Assembly (NCBI GenBank): GCA_963855995.1
Contig: OY979728.1
Location: 248,001 to 312,000, forward strand
Direction: 5' to 3'
Source: Muricea muricata
Taxonomy: Eukaryota > Cnidaria > Anthozoa > Malacalcyonacea > Plexauridae
DNA length: 64,000 nucleotides
The notes beneath the pieces are model-generated. The model had not been told where the DNA came from and did not search any database. It was given only the letters and a program-made list of their open reading frames with translations. Every line of letters starts with the position of its first letter. Within the stretch, counting starts at the first letter, position 1. This document shows, piece by piece, positions 1 through 28,979 of the stretch. A program made the translations under genes and the position numbers.

Positions 1-86
1 GTCGTTTGTCTTCAGGGCAACGAGGCATATAAAATGACTTGATTTCCGCTGGAAAACGGCACAGAAATATCGGCTAAAGAAATCAA

Positions 87-345
87 ATGAAACAAATAAG
101 CGTATCTAAGAGTAAAAACTCCATCAAGCATTTCCCAATTGAGAGACGCAAAGAATCTGCGTTTTGTTTGCAGGGACAACGCCAAGTGACCGAAACTTTA
201 AAAGTTAAAATTGGAGCAAGAAAATATAAAAGATGCCTCATTATCTCAAAGGAAAAGCCTCAAAAGTTGTTTGTACTATTTGTTCCATGTCTCATGACTG
301 CTGCTCTCTATCACACCTTCAAACAATCCATGCATGCTTTGCGTA
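87..345 (+). repeat. Dispersed ~170-bp repeat, copy 1
   Basis: Shares a core (GGGACAACGC, then AGTTAAA-TTGGAGCAAG-AAATATAAAAG, GGAAAAGCCT, GTCTCATGACTGCTGCTCTC, CAATCCATGCATGCTTTGCG) with sequences at 13985-14200 (plus) and 38060-38260 (minus). A 98-residue frame here is a by-product; its equivalent in the other copies is broken. Confidence 0.75.
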
Positions 346-523
346 CAAGAATTAGGAAATGGCTACATACCTCGTTGATTTGATCAGTCATCTTTCTCTC
401 CGGTGCTTCTGGGATATCCTGGAATAAAGACCAATAAAAAATATACAGCGTTTTCATCTGACGTTATAGCCGCCATGTTGGTGTACCAGGACAAAAGAAT
501 TTAAATATATTCGGCTTTTAAAA

Positions 524-782
524 GGGTCATGGCTAAAGGGGATAAACGAGAGGTAGATTTTCAAGATGGCGGCTGTTTTTCAAGATTCTTAAAACGAGAA
601 CGAATCAACAACCAGACATTGATAGCATTCCTAAAGCTTACCCTAACCCTAACCCTAACCCTAACCACAATTTAGGAATGCTATAAATGTCTGGTTGTTG
701 ATTCTTTCTCGTTTTAAGAATCTTGAAAAACAGCCGCCATCTTGAAAACCTATCTCTCGCCCATCCCCTTTAGCCATGACCC
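524..782. mobile_element. Foldback MITE with telomere-like loop, copy 1
   Basis: Near-perfect inverted repeat from GGGTCATGGCTAAAGGGGAT to its complement at the right end, arms over 100 bp. The loop holds four exact CCCTAA units (641-664). TTTTAAAA flanks both ends (516-523 and 783-790), which may be an 8-bp target duplication or, since it is itself palindromic, the outer part of the terminal repeat. A second copy is at 36718-36974. Confidence 0.85.
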
Positions 783-959
783 TTTTAAAAGTACACCAAA
801 AAAGCGCAAACCTTATCCCCAGGAATTGAGGGCAAACGCTTTAAATTTAGTTGTCAGGGTACGGTATAATCTATTTCAGAATCATCCTCAGACATATGAA
901 AAATTAGATTCATATTTATCTGAAACTGTAGAGAACAACTAAACATTAATTGCTGAACA

Positions 960-1020
960 TCTGAGGTGGAATTGAACTCGTATCTTGAAGACCGCCACTC
1001 TATTGAGCTAACTGGGATTG
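960..1020 (-). repeat. tRNA-derived fragment (SINE head or tRNA relic)
   Basis: Read on the minus strand it has an A-box-like GTTAGCTCAATAGAG and a B-box-like GAGTTCAATTCCACC at tRNA spacing. The acceptor stem does not pair well, so it is not called a tRNA gene. Confidence 0.5.
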
Positions 1021-1120
1021 GGAGGAAGTCTTATCGAGTTTAATTGCTCTGAGATTGACAGGAATTGAAAAGTGTTATAAGTACATTATCGGTTACAAAT
1101 TATTTCTCTTCTACACTTAC

Positions 1121-4100
1121 ATCACCAAATTCATAAAACGTTCCGTCGTCTTTGCGAATGTCATGTTCTTTTAAGTACACTATGGCATCAGTGTAGTTCA
1201 TTCGCCTGAATTAAAACAAGAGATGCACACATTATGATCTTCTAAATCATATATACTAGCTTGTTTGAACGAACAAGGAATCCTACATCACAATCATACA
1301 TGGTATTTTGTAACTTACTTGAAAGGTTTTTTAGGAGGTGTGAAGTTCTAGAAAAAAGTCATGTACAGTAAGTCAGTTCACGTAACTTAGGGATTACAGC
1401 ATTGGCAAATGGTCTGTATGTCGTTGGTCAAATATAGAAGAACCAACGTTAGTCGGGGATAATAAAGGAGGCAATGAATGCTTAGCATACCGGGTTGAGT
1501 TCATAAAGGATATCTTTGTAGGGAGACGCGAGAACCAGGTCAACAACATTACAGATCTGGAAGAAAAACACAAAATATGAAGAACAGTATACCATGAAAT
1601 ATGATTTACTGCAGCGGGTATTAATCTTTCGGAATTCTGGCAATGTAAGCCTGGCATTAATGAGAACACTACCAAATTTTAAACTAACGTTTGCTGTTGT
1701 TCAATAATCACACTGGTTTAACAATGACTCTGAAATAGAGTCGAAATATCACCGCAAAATTGTTGTCTTGAGTTTGCTGTACAAGATGATTTCGTAGTAT
1801 TTTTTCTTATAAGGAATAGTTGCTATTCATCCTTGTAGGTGATTACGGAAAGAGCAGTTCAATCTGGGACAATTTCTCGTCCGCCAGCCGTGTTAACCAT
1901 GGGAGGGCATCGCAGTATGTGAGTAAACACAACCAATCATGATTCCTCGACAGAAATCAGATCACTACTTTATATAATCACTCACAAGATCTTCAATTCG
2001 GTCCAGAAGTTCCTCAAATGTGACAAATGGAAACTCAGCTTCAACGTGAGTGTACCTAAAGTAAAAAAAATGTCCTTAGAAATAGTAGAGGAATGACTTG
2101 GCTGGATCATTTGTCAATTCCTTACTCAGATAAATGACGTCTAGTCTTGGATTGTTCTGCTCTGTAAGATTGCGAGATACAGAAAACATCTCCTAATGCT
2201 GGCAGGGCTGTTTCCAAGTACAGTTGGGAGGATTGAGTCAAGTACGCCTGCAAAAAAATCATTCAAACCAGAATGAAGATAAACTAAGATAAATGAAAGC
2301 AAGAATTTGGTTTTGCTGGGTCAAACGAGGGTGAGAGTTGACAGTCCAGCGATGGTAAGTGACCGTCTTAACCTCCGTAACCTTGTTTGTATTTGCAATC
2401 CTTACAATCTCTGTACTCTATGTAATCCTTACAATCTCTGCACTCTTTTTAATCGTTATAATCTCTGTAATCTTTGTAGTCCTTACAATCTCTGTAATCT
2501 TTGTAATCCTTACAATCTCTTTACTCTTTGTGTTCTCGGTTATTTTTGTGATCTCGGTAATTTCTGTTGTCCCTTAGTCTCTGTAATATCCGCAATCTCT
2601 GCAATCTCCGTAACGTCTGTAATTTTGGTTAATCTGAGTAATCTCGGTGACTTTGTTTGACTTACTTCAACTTTTAAGTAGTACCTATCTAGTATGAATC
2701 TATCCTATCAAACAGGACCTCCATAGACTGAATGTTGTAAAAGGGACGTTACAGACGTTAGATCGATCGCAGAAATCACAAAGATTCAAATGAATTTGAA
2801 CTTTAAAAATTAAGATGAAACCAAACTGTTCCTCAAGATCACGAATAAATTTGAAGTGAACTTAAAATAAATTTTACCATTGAGAAACGATAGCTCTAAC
2901 TTACAGTTAAACATTCATTCTTATATATTTTTAGTGTGAAGCTGGAAATTTCCCCTGTGACAATTCCTGCCAGCCAAGTCATTTCCCGCACAGAGTTCAA
3001 TTGAGATATTTTGGTAGAACAGTTAGTCTGCACTTACATCTTCACCAAAATAATTGAATTTAAAAAGCGTTGATCCTCCTTCAACCTGGGTTTGAACCAA
3101 CGTTGGCGGGTTTACCTGAAAAATATCATTGATGTTAGTCACAAAATTGTTTGCTGTAGTTTCATAAATTATAGTAGAGTTTCATTATTTGTTCAGTTTA
3201 CCTCATAGTACCCTCTCTGGACATAATGTTGACGAAAGCTGTAAAAAGCAACACAAAAATAAGATAGGAAAGTAAGACGGAACTAAACTGTTCTAATTCA
3301 AGATTGTGAATAAGTTTGAAGCGAATTTAAAATAAATTTTTACCATTGAGAAACAATAGCTCTCATTTTCATAACTTTAGATATCTGAATTACAGAAGTT
3401 ATCAGAGTTAGAACAATTGGATAATGCATTTTACTACTTTACATTTATCACAAGATCATCAAACTTAAAAGTGCCCTATATACATACATATTAAGCACAG
3501 TACATTGAATGGACAGTAGGATTACTAAGCAGTTAAACACATCGCCTATTTTCACGCAGTTTATAACTATCATTGCCAGCCAGCTAAGCATTCTTAGTGA
3601 AGTGCTGTACGGTAGCATATAGAGTGGTAAATGTGCAGCAAACACAACATAACTTACTGTTTCACCACGCATTAAAATATGTCGATTATCAAGTTGAGTA
3701 TCAACACCAGATTCCTATAAAACAGAATGCAACAATATATTCACAGAAACTGAGATGATGAAGCTATCCCTGTGTGATTGCCCTTTCATTATAGTTATAA
3801 ACTCATTGCATTCAAGGGTTCTCTCTCTCTACCCAGATGAGTCATTCACTATTTTGGTGTCTTGTAACATCGTGACACAAGTCCTTCACTTTCAGTAGCG
3901 AAAAATCTATATATATATCTTTGTCTTTCGAGTACACTACAAACAGTGGTAGCATTATTTCTCTCTGGCAACCCTACTTTTTCCCACATAAAGGCAAAGA
4001 TGGGTATGTCATCTCTTACTCAAACCAGTTTCTAGGTTTACATTACTTAATATATCTATTACATACAAACCAAAAAATACATACAGCATTCATGATAGCA

Positions 4101-7100
4101 TCAGCCCCTCCAGCTGGTGCAAGACCAATCAACTGCCAGTAATCAACCTTCATTTCATGACCGCCCGGAGCCTGGTAAACAACAATCATAAATTTCATAG
4201 ATATGCACAGATCTCTCATGTGTGCTTCACTGAACAATAACTGGACTCAACAGCAACTTATATAAATACGACGTACGTACCGACTTTCCATCTGGTACTG
4301 CAGAAATGACTCCATATACTGATACAGTGGATTCTGTTGACAACACCAGAGCATCATATGTTTGACACTAGGAAATGAAAATAGATTGACAAATCCTGCC
4401 CACATAGTTCCTCCTTAATTTAAATGCTCAATATTTATCGCTCACCAGCTTGTCAGATAACACACATTGAAGAAAACCAGTGCCATCTCGCAAAACAAGA
4501 AACATCAAAATTTTTCCTGAAAGCAATAATCACAAGATCATAATTCCAAAACAATTATAGTTTCTAGAAGTACACAGCATTTAGAAACAAATACCTTGTC
4601 TTCTTATTCGATGCACCCATGCTTGAATCATAACACGTTTATCACGATGACTTGTTGCATCTCGTATTTTGATCTATACAGGAGTAATTCATGGTGAGTT
4701 TGATTTGACAAATGGTATTTAGCTCATGCACAAAAGAGTTCTTCATTCATGGTGTTTGCACCTTTGTTGCCTTGGGTAATGAGGAATCTTCTTCAATAAC
4801 AATCTGTTTGGCTTCTTCAAGATTCTTTGCACGTTGTTCAGCTTTCTCAGCCTGGGGAGGATTATAAATCGAGTATCAATCTGATGCAATTATTAGCGTC
4901 ATTCATATTCTTTCCAGTCTGGAGCCATTTGTACAAATGGTGGATAGTGATATCCACTGGATAGCAATTTGTTTAACTATCATGAGTGAAAGATGTAAAA
5001 AGCAATGACACCAGGGGTATTAAATGAGCAATTAAATAAAAAGTGACTTTAACTTGACAATGTTGAACTTTAATTAACAATTAGATTACGAGCTCGAGAT
5101 TTCTATGCGGTGATAGTTGATGAGGGCGAAGCCCGAATCAACTATCACCACATAGAAATCGAGAGCGAGTAATCTAATTGTTTTAGTAGAATCAGAGGTC
5201 AAACATGGAATATTCAACAAAAAATTTGATTTTTAAGCAATTTTTTTAAAAGAAATCTCTTTACGAAGATGATTGTTCCGCTACTCGCTATCTATCGAGG
5301 AATAGATAGCGAGCAGAGTAACCAATCAAATTACAGCATTTGCAATAGAATACTAGTATGATTCTACTATTAAAGCTTATACTGGTACCAGTTACTGAAC
5401 ATGTTTGAAAAAATAACTATATCCAGTGGAAGTCATAAAACTGAGCTGTGGATATTAAAATTTTAAACCATACTTCTTTCTCTTCCCGTTTTTCAGACTT
5501 TCTCTGTTCTTGCTGGAAAATTTTTGTTAATTTTTTCAACTGTGCTTTGGATATTTCTTCAAATTTCTGCAATCACAATATATTCTAGTATTACCATTAA
5601 TACAATCATACCATTTATAAAATATACAGTTAGACTGCAAAGTGGTTGATTACGAAGCAACTTTTTGGCCCTTTTTCACACAGACATCAACTGGAAGATG
5701 TCGGGGGATATAAAATAATATATTACCTTTTCTTCTTTGCCATCGACCATTATTTTAGGAAATGGTTCACTACCACAGAATTTCATAGCCTAAAAATTCA
5801 TAACAATTTAAATTTATACTATTGTTTGATTTGTCTGGTTCTTTATTCCTCTTTTGTAATAAGCCTACAACATTCATTCAAACCATCAATGACTTACTTT
5901 CAAAGCAGTTTTAAATGGTTTACTTTCTGACCCATCACCAGTCTCGTCACATCCAAATTTTTCAGATGAATACAATGTGTCTAGGAAACAGAATTAAACT
6001 TTTTTTTTAGTATTCAATGTGCACTAAACCAAGCGTCGTTTCTGAACCAGTATACCAAGTGAGTATTTAGCTAATAACCTATTCAGATGCTACATACAAA
6101 AATTATGTCAACTAACCTAAGATATTAATTCCACTATATTTCTTAAGGCAATGTTTAAACTTTGCGACCAAGGGTTTTCTGTGCAGAGGGTTGAGATATA
6201 AACATTTTCTTATGCTCACAGTTATGAGAGAACATTTTAATAATTTTGGAGAGTTTATAACTAGTGATAGGCACGAACGTCTCATCATCAATGTCATTGT
6301 TTCTCTAGAAAAAGATTACTTGGTCTGAGATTTCTAATAAATGGCTTTATTTTCATTCCATTCATTTACCACTATGACATTTCAAGGGGTACAGTATTTC
6401 CCCTAGAAAGTCTCAATCAGCTTGAAATTCTGATTCCAATTAGCTTGAAATTTTATAAAAGTTGATTAAACAAGACTTGCTTTTAGCAACTTAACATGTT
6501 ATCTCCCTGTGTCATTCTCGTCATATCTGGGGTGAATTTCGACATGATTTCTCTAAATTGCTTGAGACTTTTAACAAGTAAAAAAACTTCTACTTTCAAA
6601 ACACATTTTTCATGAGCAGCAGCATTCCCAACCCACAATTATTGATAAAGACATTCGCAAACATTGAGGAATTCATTTGATAACATTTGCTGATATTTTT
6701 GTAAGTTTCTCGGAAAAGCTCAAAACTTCCTGTTGACAACTGAATCATATCAAAGCATTTTTTGAAAGCTGGTTTTGATTGTCTCTTCAAAAAGAAGTTG
6801 TGAACTTTTGAAGGAATTTATCCAATGAATTCCTCAACAATAGCAATCGAAATAATCAACAATTTTGGCAATGCTTCAATTGGAAAAGATCCAATACCCT
6901 TTCATGGACAAAACTAGATATGTGACAGAGGATTAAGACTTTCTTGAGGCAACCCCCCTCTCCCCCCCCCCATCCCTTGACGACAGAAATATCCTCTATA
7001 GGCAGGGTATTGATCTTTTCTGGAATGACCGTTTGTATTAATACATATCCCCTCAATTATTAATCTTCCGAATATTAGCTAAAGTCTTTCTATAACAATC

Positions 7101-7401
7101 ACCAAATATTAGAGTCTTTCTATAACAATTCTGACTTTCAGACAAAAAATAGTTACTAAGTTCCAGAAATGAGACTCTTTCTCAGAAAGCTCCAGTGAAA
7201 ATGTTAATATTTTTTTTACAATCAGTGACCAGGTTATATAAACTGTCTCTCCACTTAATCCAGCCAAATTATTCAATAAGACCATAAGCGCACGTGTAAT
7301 ATTTGATCTATTAAAACAATAAGGTAATTTATACAAGAAGAAATTACTCTACCTTTTATATTCATGCTAGAAACCTTTGCTGCGCTCTCTTCCACCGACA
7401 T
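1121..7401 (-). CDS. NARS1: Asparaginyl-tRNA synthetase, cytoplasmic (5' 18 exons; 3' end outside window)
   Basis: Charges tRNA-Asn with asparagine in the cytosol; class IIb synthetase. Exons in transcript order: 7353-7401, 5898-5980, 5727-5789, 5474-5566, 4762-4851, 4595-4673, 4446-4516, 4281-4367, 4085-4171, 3658-3714, 3344-3384, 3202-3238, 3038-3115, 2126-2247, 1986-2055, 1491-1556, 1319-1347, 1121-1205. They join in phase to 429 codons. The start is the ATG at 7399-7401 ([10 protein letters not shown]). A lysine/glutamate-rich N-terminal extension comes first, then the anticodon-binding OB fold ([19 protein letters not shown]), the linker [16 protein letters not shown], class II motif 1 region ([19 protein letters not shown]) and motif 2 ([20 protein letters not shown]). 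The last exon seen ends at DGTFYEFGD with a strong GTAAGT donor, so about 125 C-terminal residues, including motif 3, lie to the left of base 1. Identity is very sure. Confidence 0.96.
2390..2575. repeat. 27-bp minisatellite in NARS1 intron
   Basis: Imperfect units of about 27 bp around TAATCCTTACAATCTCTGTA. Because the unit is nine codons, a repetitive frame (CNPYNLCTL) stays open; this is a by-product of the repeat. Confidence 0.8.
2815..2905 (-). pseudogene. Duplicated partial NARS1 exon
   Basis: The plus-strand sequence matches 3275-3375, which covers the donor side of the real exon 3344-3384 and its following intron. The copy keeps AGAGCTATCGTTTCTCAATG and the GTAAAA donor but lacks the acceptor and the first half of the exon. 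Confidence 0.7.
4920..5445. mobile_element. Foldback element interrupted by a second MITE
   Basis: The outer element starts near TGGATAGTGATATCCACTGG and ends near CTATATCCAGTGG. Inside it, about 5078-5378 is a second element: a long hairpin (arms from CAATTAGATTACGAG and its complement, tip GAGGGCGAAGCCCGAA) followed by an AT-rich tail with a smaller hairpin (CTCGCTATCTATCGAGGAAT). Uninterrupted relatives of the outer element are at 52975-53110 and 53150-53285. Confidence 0.7.
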
Positions 7402-8839
7402 TCTAACAGAGCAAACCAGAAATGATGAATTTCAACTGCAATATTTGTAATAAACACAAGAATCAACAAGTCTTGCACAGATCTTGCATCAGATTTTTGT
7501 GTTTTGTTCCTTCAGTTTCTCTATGAAAATACGGGAAATTTTTGTCGTAAAAATAGGCACTCGCTGCGTGCAATACGCATGAAATGCAAATGTTGAACAT
7601 TGCGTCTTTGCGAGCGGTTTTTTGTGTGAGATTTTGGCTGTAAACCTTTAGACGAGATCAAAAATGTTGAAAAAAAAATTTTTTACAAAACAGAAAGATA
7701 AGATTAATATTTTAACGGTTTAAAAAGTGATTTGACCACATTTCAGTGAAATGAAAAAACTAAAAACTAAAGACAGAAAACCTAGCGAGATGACTGTAGT
7801 CTGGTCTCTTTAAATTTTCTAGCCTAAGCCACCCCCTAACCCTTACTCCTTGTAATCAATTGAATACAAAAGAGTTTCTCAGGTATAAATTGCAACAAAG
7901 AATTGCCTTAAAATAGTAGCCTGTGTTTGACCAGTTTCAAGCCAGAGTATCAAAAATATAAGTTGCGTTTCCGTATAAAACATCTATTTAGGAACTGTAG
8001 AAAACCCTGTTTTATCACATTTGACTAAAACCCCGATATTCTACTTTGATTATAAGCAATAAATAGGTTGCAATTACAAATATGGAGAGAATATCAGGAG
8101 CTGATAATATGATTAAACGAAGCGGTCAAATGATTTCGAGGCATTGAAGTCATATTTATGATATGGAAAATGTTTTATTCCCGATTTCTTGAGATTTTGA
8201 TTTTGCCGAAATATGAAATGAACAAAATAGTGTTGGGGATTATTTTTTTATGAAATATATCTTTTTCATCATTGAGCACATTTTTCATCACAAAGCATTC
8301 TAATTTCCGTTGTTCCAATTCCGTGTCATGGAACGACTTGATTCAATACCTCAAGATCATTTACGCTTCATTTAGTCCCTGGTAAGCGCGACCAAATAAT
8401 CAGTCCCTGAGTCCGTTTATCATCTGCAAGCGATCCGATCTTGCAAGGACAAGTAATAAAAGCGGTGTCTTCAGTTTTGGTCAGTGTAGTTGCCAAAATT
8501 CTTCCAGTTACATGTAAATGTTCTTTCGTTCACAATTAAACCTTTATAAATATCTATATCCCCCAGTGTACATCATATTCGTGGCTCAGTATTGTGCGTG
8601 TTACGAAATATATTCTTGCTTAAATACAATCATCTGATTACAGTAGCGTCGACAGTCCGACGATTTAGTCCCACTATGCAAATATTTTCGTGTTCATTGA
8701 CTGTGAAAACAGCAATTTCTGAAAAAATGAATAATTATAATGATTTGAAATTTGCATAGCGGGACTAAATTATCGGGCTGACTACGCCACTGTCTGATTA
8801 TTACTATCTTTATATCATAAAACAACACAAGTGTGCTAT
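7402..8839. other. Gap between NARS1 start and UNC13 end
   Basis: Contains the NARS1 promoter region and the UNC13 3' flank. The only element recognised is the hAT-like MITE at 8641-8792. No gene was seen. Confidence 0.6.
8641..8792. mobile_element. hAT-type MITE with 8-bp target duplication
   Basis: 152 bp, starting CAGTAGCGTCGACAGTCCGA and ending with the complement of CAGTGGCGTAGTCAGCCCGA; the arms pair over about 45 bp. Exact TCTGATTA flanks at 8633-8640 and 8793-8800. The 8-bp duplication and CAGTGGCG-type ends are typical of hAT elements. Confidence 0.9.
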
Positions 8840-25996
<17,157 letters not shown>

Positions 25997-28979
25997 TGCA
26001 TAACATCAAGACTATTTCAACTCCATAATTGATATAAAAATGGTTGAAAAACGAGACGAAATATGTTTTGTAAGTCTTTCATGTTGATTCCTGTTTGTAC
26101 GTGTTGTCTATGGCGGTTAATTAGCATAATTACATCGCTTCCCACACACCAGTGGGATGGGATGCTTATTATACCACCTCCCCGCGCCAATATGACCCGG
26201 GGGAATATCTTAATAAGGCCCTGTCTCAAAAAGTCCGCTTTGTTTAGAAACACTTTTGGTGTCATTATAATTTGGAAATTTAATTGTACATACTATTTGT
26301 GGGGAGAGGGGAGGGGGTGTTTCTACATCTCCTCACTCACGTACCTACGGCATGTAGAATACTGAGAAATTTTTTCTTAGGTAAATATGGCAATGACCAT
26401 TGTACGGTGTCCAAATCGTCTTCACATTTATCATACACTTTACTCTTTATTTCAAATGAACCTTGTCTGCAATAATAATCAATATTTAGTTTATATTTCC
26501 TTCACTAAAAAAAGAAATGACATTGTTCCAGGTAGAGGGTCATATATAGAAATGACATTGTTCCAGGAGGGGAGGGGGGGGGGGGTCATATGTTTGTGTT
26601 CTGCAGGAATCGATTGTTTCAAGCTTTGTGAACACAAAATACATGAATATTGTCCTCATAAATGTATCAATCTGGATTGTTTTTAAGAAAATCCTTGAAG
26701 TAAAAACTTTAACTATTATAACGTGCTGCCGTGACATAATCTATTCAGGATAAAAAGAAGATTAGGACTAGGCAGTAACAGGGCAGGTTTCTCAGCTGCA
26801 ATCACATTTTGGGTGTAATTACTGCTCAAAGCTACAATATATTTAATTGTACTTCGTCTTGCTAATTTCCCTAATGTCGGTCAGAATTAATAATATCTCT
26901 CGTTTAAATTGTGTCAACAATGAATTTCCAGTCTCAAGACTCAACTTACCCTTTTACAATATTGCCCATTTGCTCAAAGGATTAAAAGTGCTTTATTGAA
27001 TACTTTTCTCCTTCTTCGTAGAAGTATAAGTCAGATAGAAAAGGCCACGAAACAACGTTTCATTAGTGAAATTAGAAGAGATGTACGTAATAGGATCATG
27101 TCGCAGCAACGGATATAAAAGTACTGTTTACATTCGACAATACCCTTGACTGTGTCCTTTAAAAATCATTTGAAAGTTGCAGTTCATTTGCATTGCTCCT
27201 TTGGCAAAAACAACTGAGTACGTGTCTTGTTTTATAAAGGTTGTCCCACAAACTGCTTCTTTGAGCGTTTTTCTCGTGAAATATATTAGGAAGGCAAACT
27301 AATACATTGTATAATGTAATATTTACAAAGCCAAGTATCTTGACTCATTTGAATTACAAGCACAAAGGCTGTGAAATTTTATTGGTTGAATGAAACGACG
27401 TGTCGGACTACAGTCAACAGTAACGGTAATGAATAGAACAATGCTATTGATTGACGTAATAGAAATAAGGGTTGCACAGATCAGAGGATAAAGTTCAAGC
27501 CCATTCATTAGTTGATAAAGATAATTAACCGACCTTCTTCAAGTCTCAGGTAATTCTATCGCTACACATCCTGCTTTATGTCAATGAATTGGAAGAATGG
27601 GAGTTGTCTACCAAAGGCAATGTTCTTCATATTTTACAACAATTCGCGACCAAACTCAACAATTTTACAAATTTTAAGATGCTCTTTCTTGCTATGCTCT
27701 TTGTGCTGATAGGTTTCATTCTTCTCGTTTTAATTAAGTCCAAACATCGTGCCAAATGGATTGTTTACTACTACAAAGTCCTTTTCAAGCCACATAAAAT
27801 ACCAGTGATATTTGAGAGCAAAGTTACTGGAAAAAAACTAATGTCAACCAAGTCGAGCATTATCAATATTTCCTGTGTGAGGAAACAATAGGGCACGAAG
27901 ATATAACCCCTAAAAGTACTGCATTGTCATTCTAAATCATAAAAAGCATCATTTTATCGTTTATATTGGCACCAAAAGACTAGAATACCCCAGTAACGGT
28001 CGCTATTGATCCCTTACCGAAGATCACGTCTTATGCACGAGAGAGATAAATGATATCATAAACTCACCGATCAATGCAACACACTCCTCCCATGAAGATC
28101 CAAGTGTGTATTTTTACAAAATATATAATACATCAGTATGGACTAGACCACTGAGTTTTTATACTTCCACTCCGTAATTAAGACAAAGACACATTGGGCT
28201 CCATACAAGCAGATGTTCGCACCTTTAGCTAGACACGGACAGTGTTGTTAAAAAAAATGACAAAATGCTCGTACTCATGAACTGGAATAACTAAGACATG
28301 TAAAAAAACGTACATGCAAAACTTCATGCTCATTGGATAAACATACATTACGGCAGTCAAAATCAATAAAATTATCACAAGCCCTCTTGATATATATTTT
28401 ATTAATATATATTATTATTAGACGATCGTGCTTTTCATTGGTTTATCAACAAAAGTTGCAATTTGTGAATTCGAAACATACTTTGCATATTGCATTTTAC
28501 GACAAACTTAATCCTTGATAGAAAGAGTCCCTTTTCATTATATACTCCTACAGATATTTCGTCGTTTTCGAGTAGTGTCATACTCGATGAGACAGCTTTG
28601 CGCTTTTAGAACGATGAATGCCAAATGAGCTCACTTTCAAATTTAAATTATTTCAAATTTAAAAAATGCCTCGAGCAGCTGCATATTCATTGAGGCATTA
28701 ATTATATGGAAATCGCTCCTATATTACAGTGAACATGATAAAATTAAAGATAGCTATATATACATCCGGAGTTTTCGTTTGCAATTCCATGAGACACAGT
28801 AATGAAATATTTCAAGCTAAACGACTTGGGTATCATGGAATTATAACCGCCTTAAACTAAGACCAGCTGGCCAGGTTAAAATCCAGTCCAATCACGGTAG
28901 CCTGCATGAAACAAGTTCAGCCCACCTCCGAAAACCCGAAAAGCGGGCGAAGACTTCAAGTGCGTCTGTACACGTGATG
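25997..28979. other. Gap between UNC13 start and PRDM6 end
   Basis: AT-rich. Holds the UNC13 promoter region, a small duplication around GAAATGACATTGTTCCAG (26513-26566) that runs into a 12-G tract (26574-26585), and the weak membrane-protein frame at 27589-27891. No recognised gene. Confidence 0.5.
27589..27891 (+). CDS. Possible small membrane protein (unrecognised)
   Basis: The open frame has its first ATG near 27678 and would then code about 70 residues, beginning MLFLAMLFVLIGFILLVLIK, a good single membrane helix, followed by a basic tail. Upstream the frame stays open back to an acceptor-like TCTCAG near 27547, so it might be an exon. No family was recognised. It lies in the gap between the 5' end of UNC13 and the 3' end of PRDM6, on the opposite strand to both. 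AT-rich sequence often gives such hydrophobic frames by chance. Confidence 0.15.
   Translation: MEEWELSTKGNVLHILQQFATKLNNFTNFKMLFLAMLFVLIGFILLVLIKSKHRAKWIVYYYKVLFKPHKIPVIFESKVTGKKLMSTKSSIINISCVRKQ

Larger units (their letters stand above)
1..1120. other. NARS1 intron, repeat-filled
   Basis: Lies downstream of the last NARS1 exon in the window. It holds the dispersed repeat, the foldback MITE and the tRNA-like fragment listed here. No NARS1 motif 3 exon was found in it. Confidence 0.6.

Noticed and set aside
641..664. Chromosome end or interstitial telomere
   Set aside because: Only four units, confined to the loop of a foldback element and surrounded by gene introns.
960..1020. Functional tRNA gene
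   Set aside because: A and B boxes are present but stems are poor; better explained as a SINE or relic.
1840..1935. Possible NARS1 exon between 1986 and 1556
   Set aside because: The correct exon was found at 1491-1556; this stretch has no matching residues in any minus frame.
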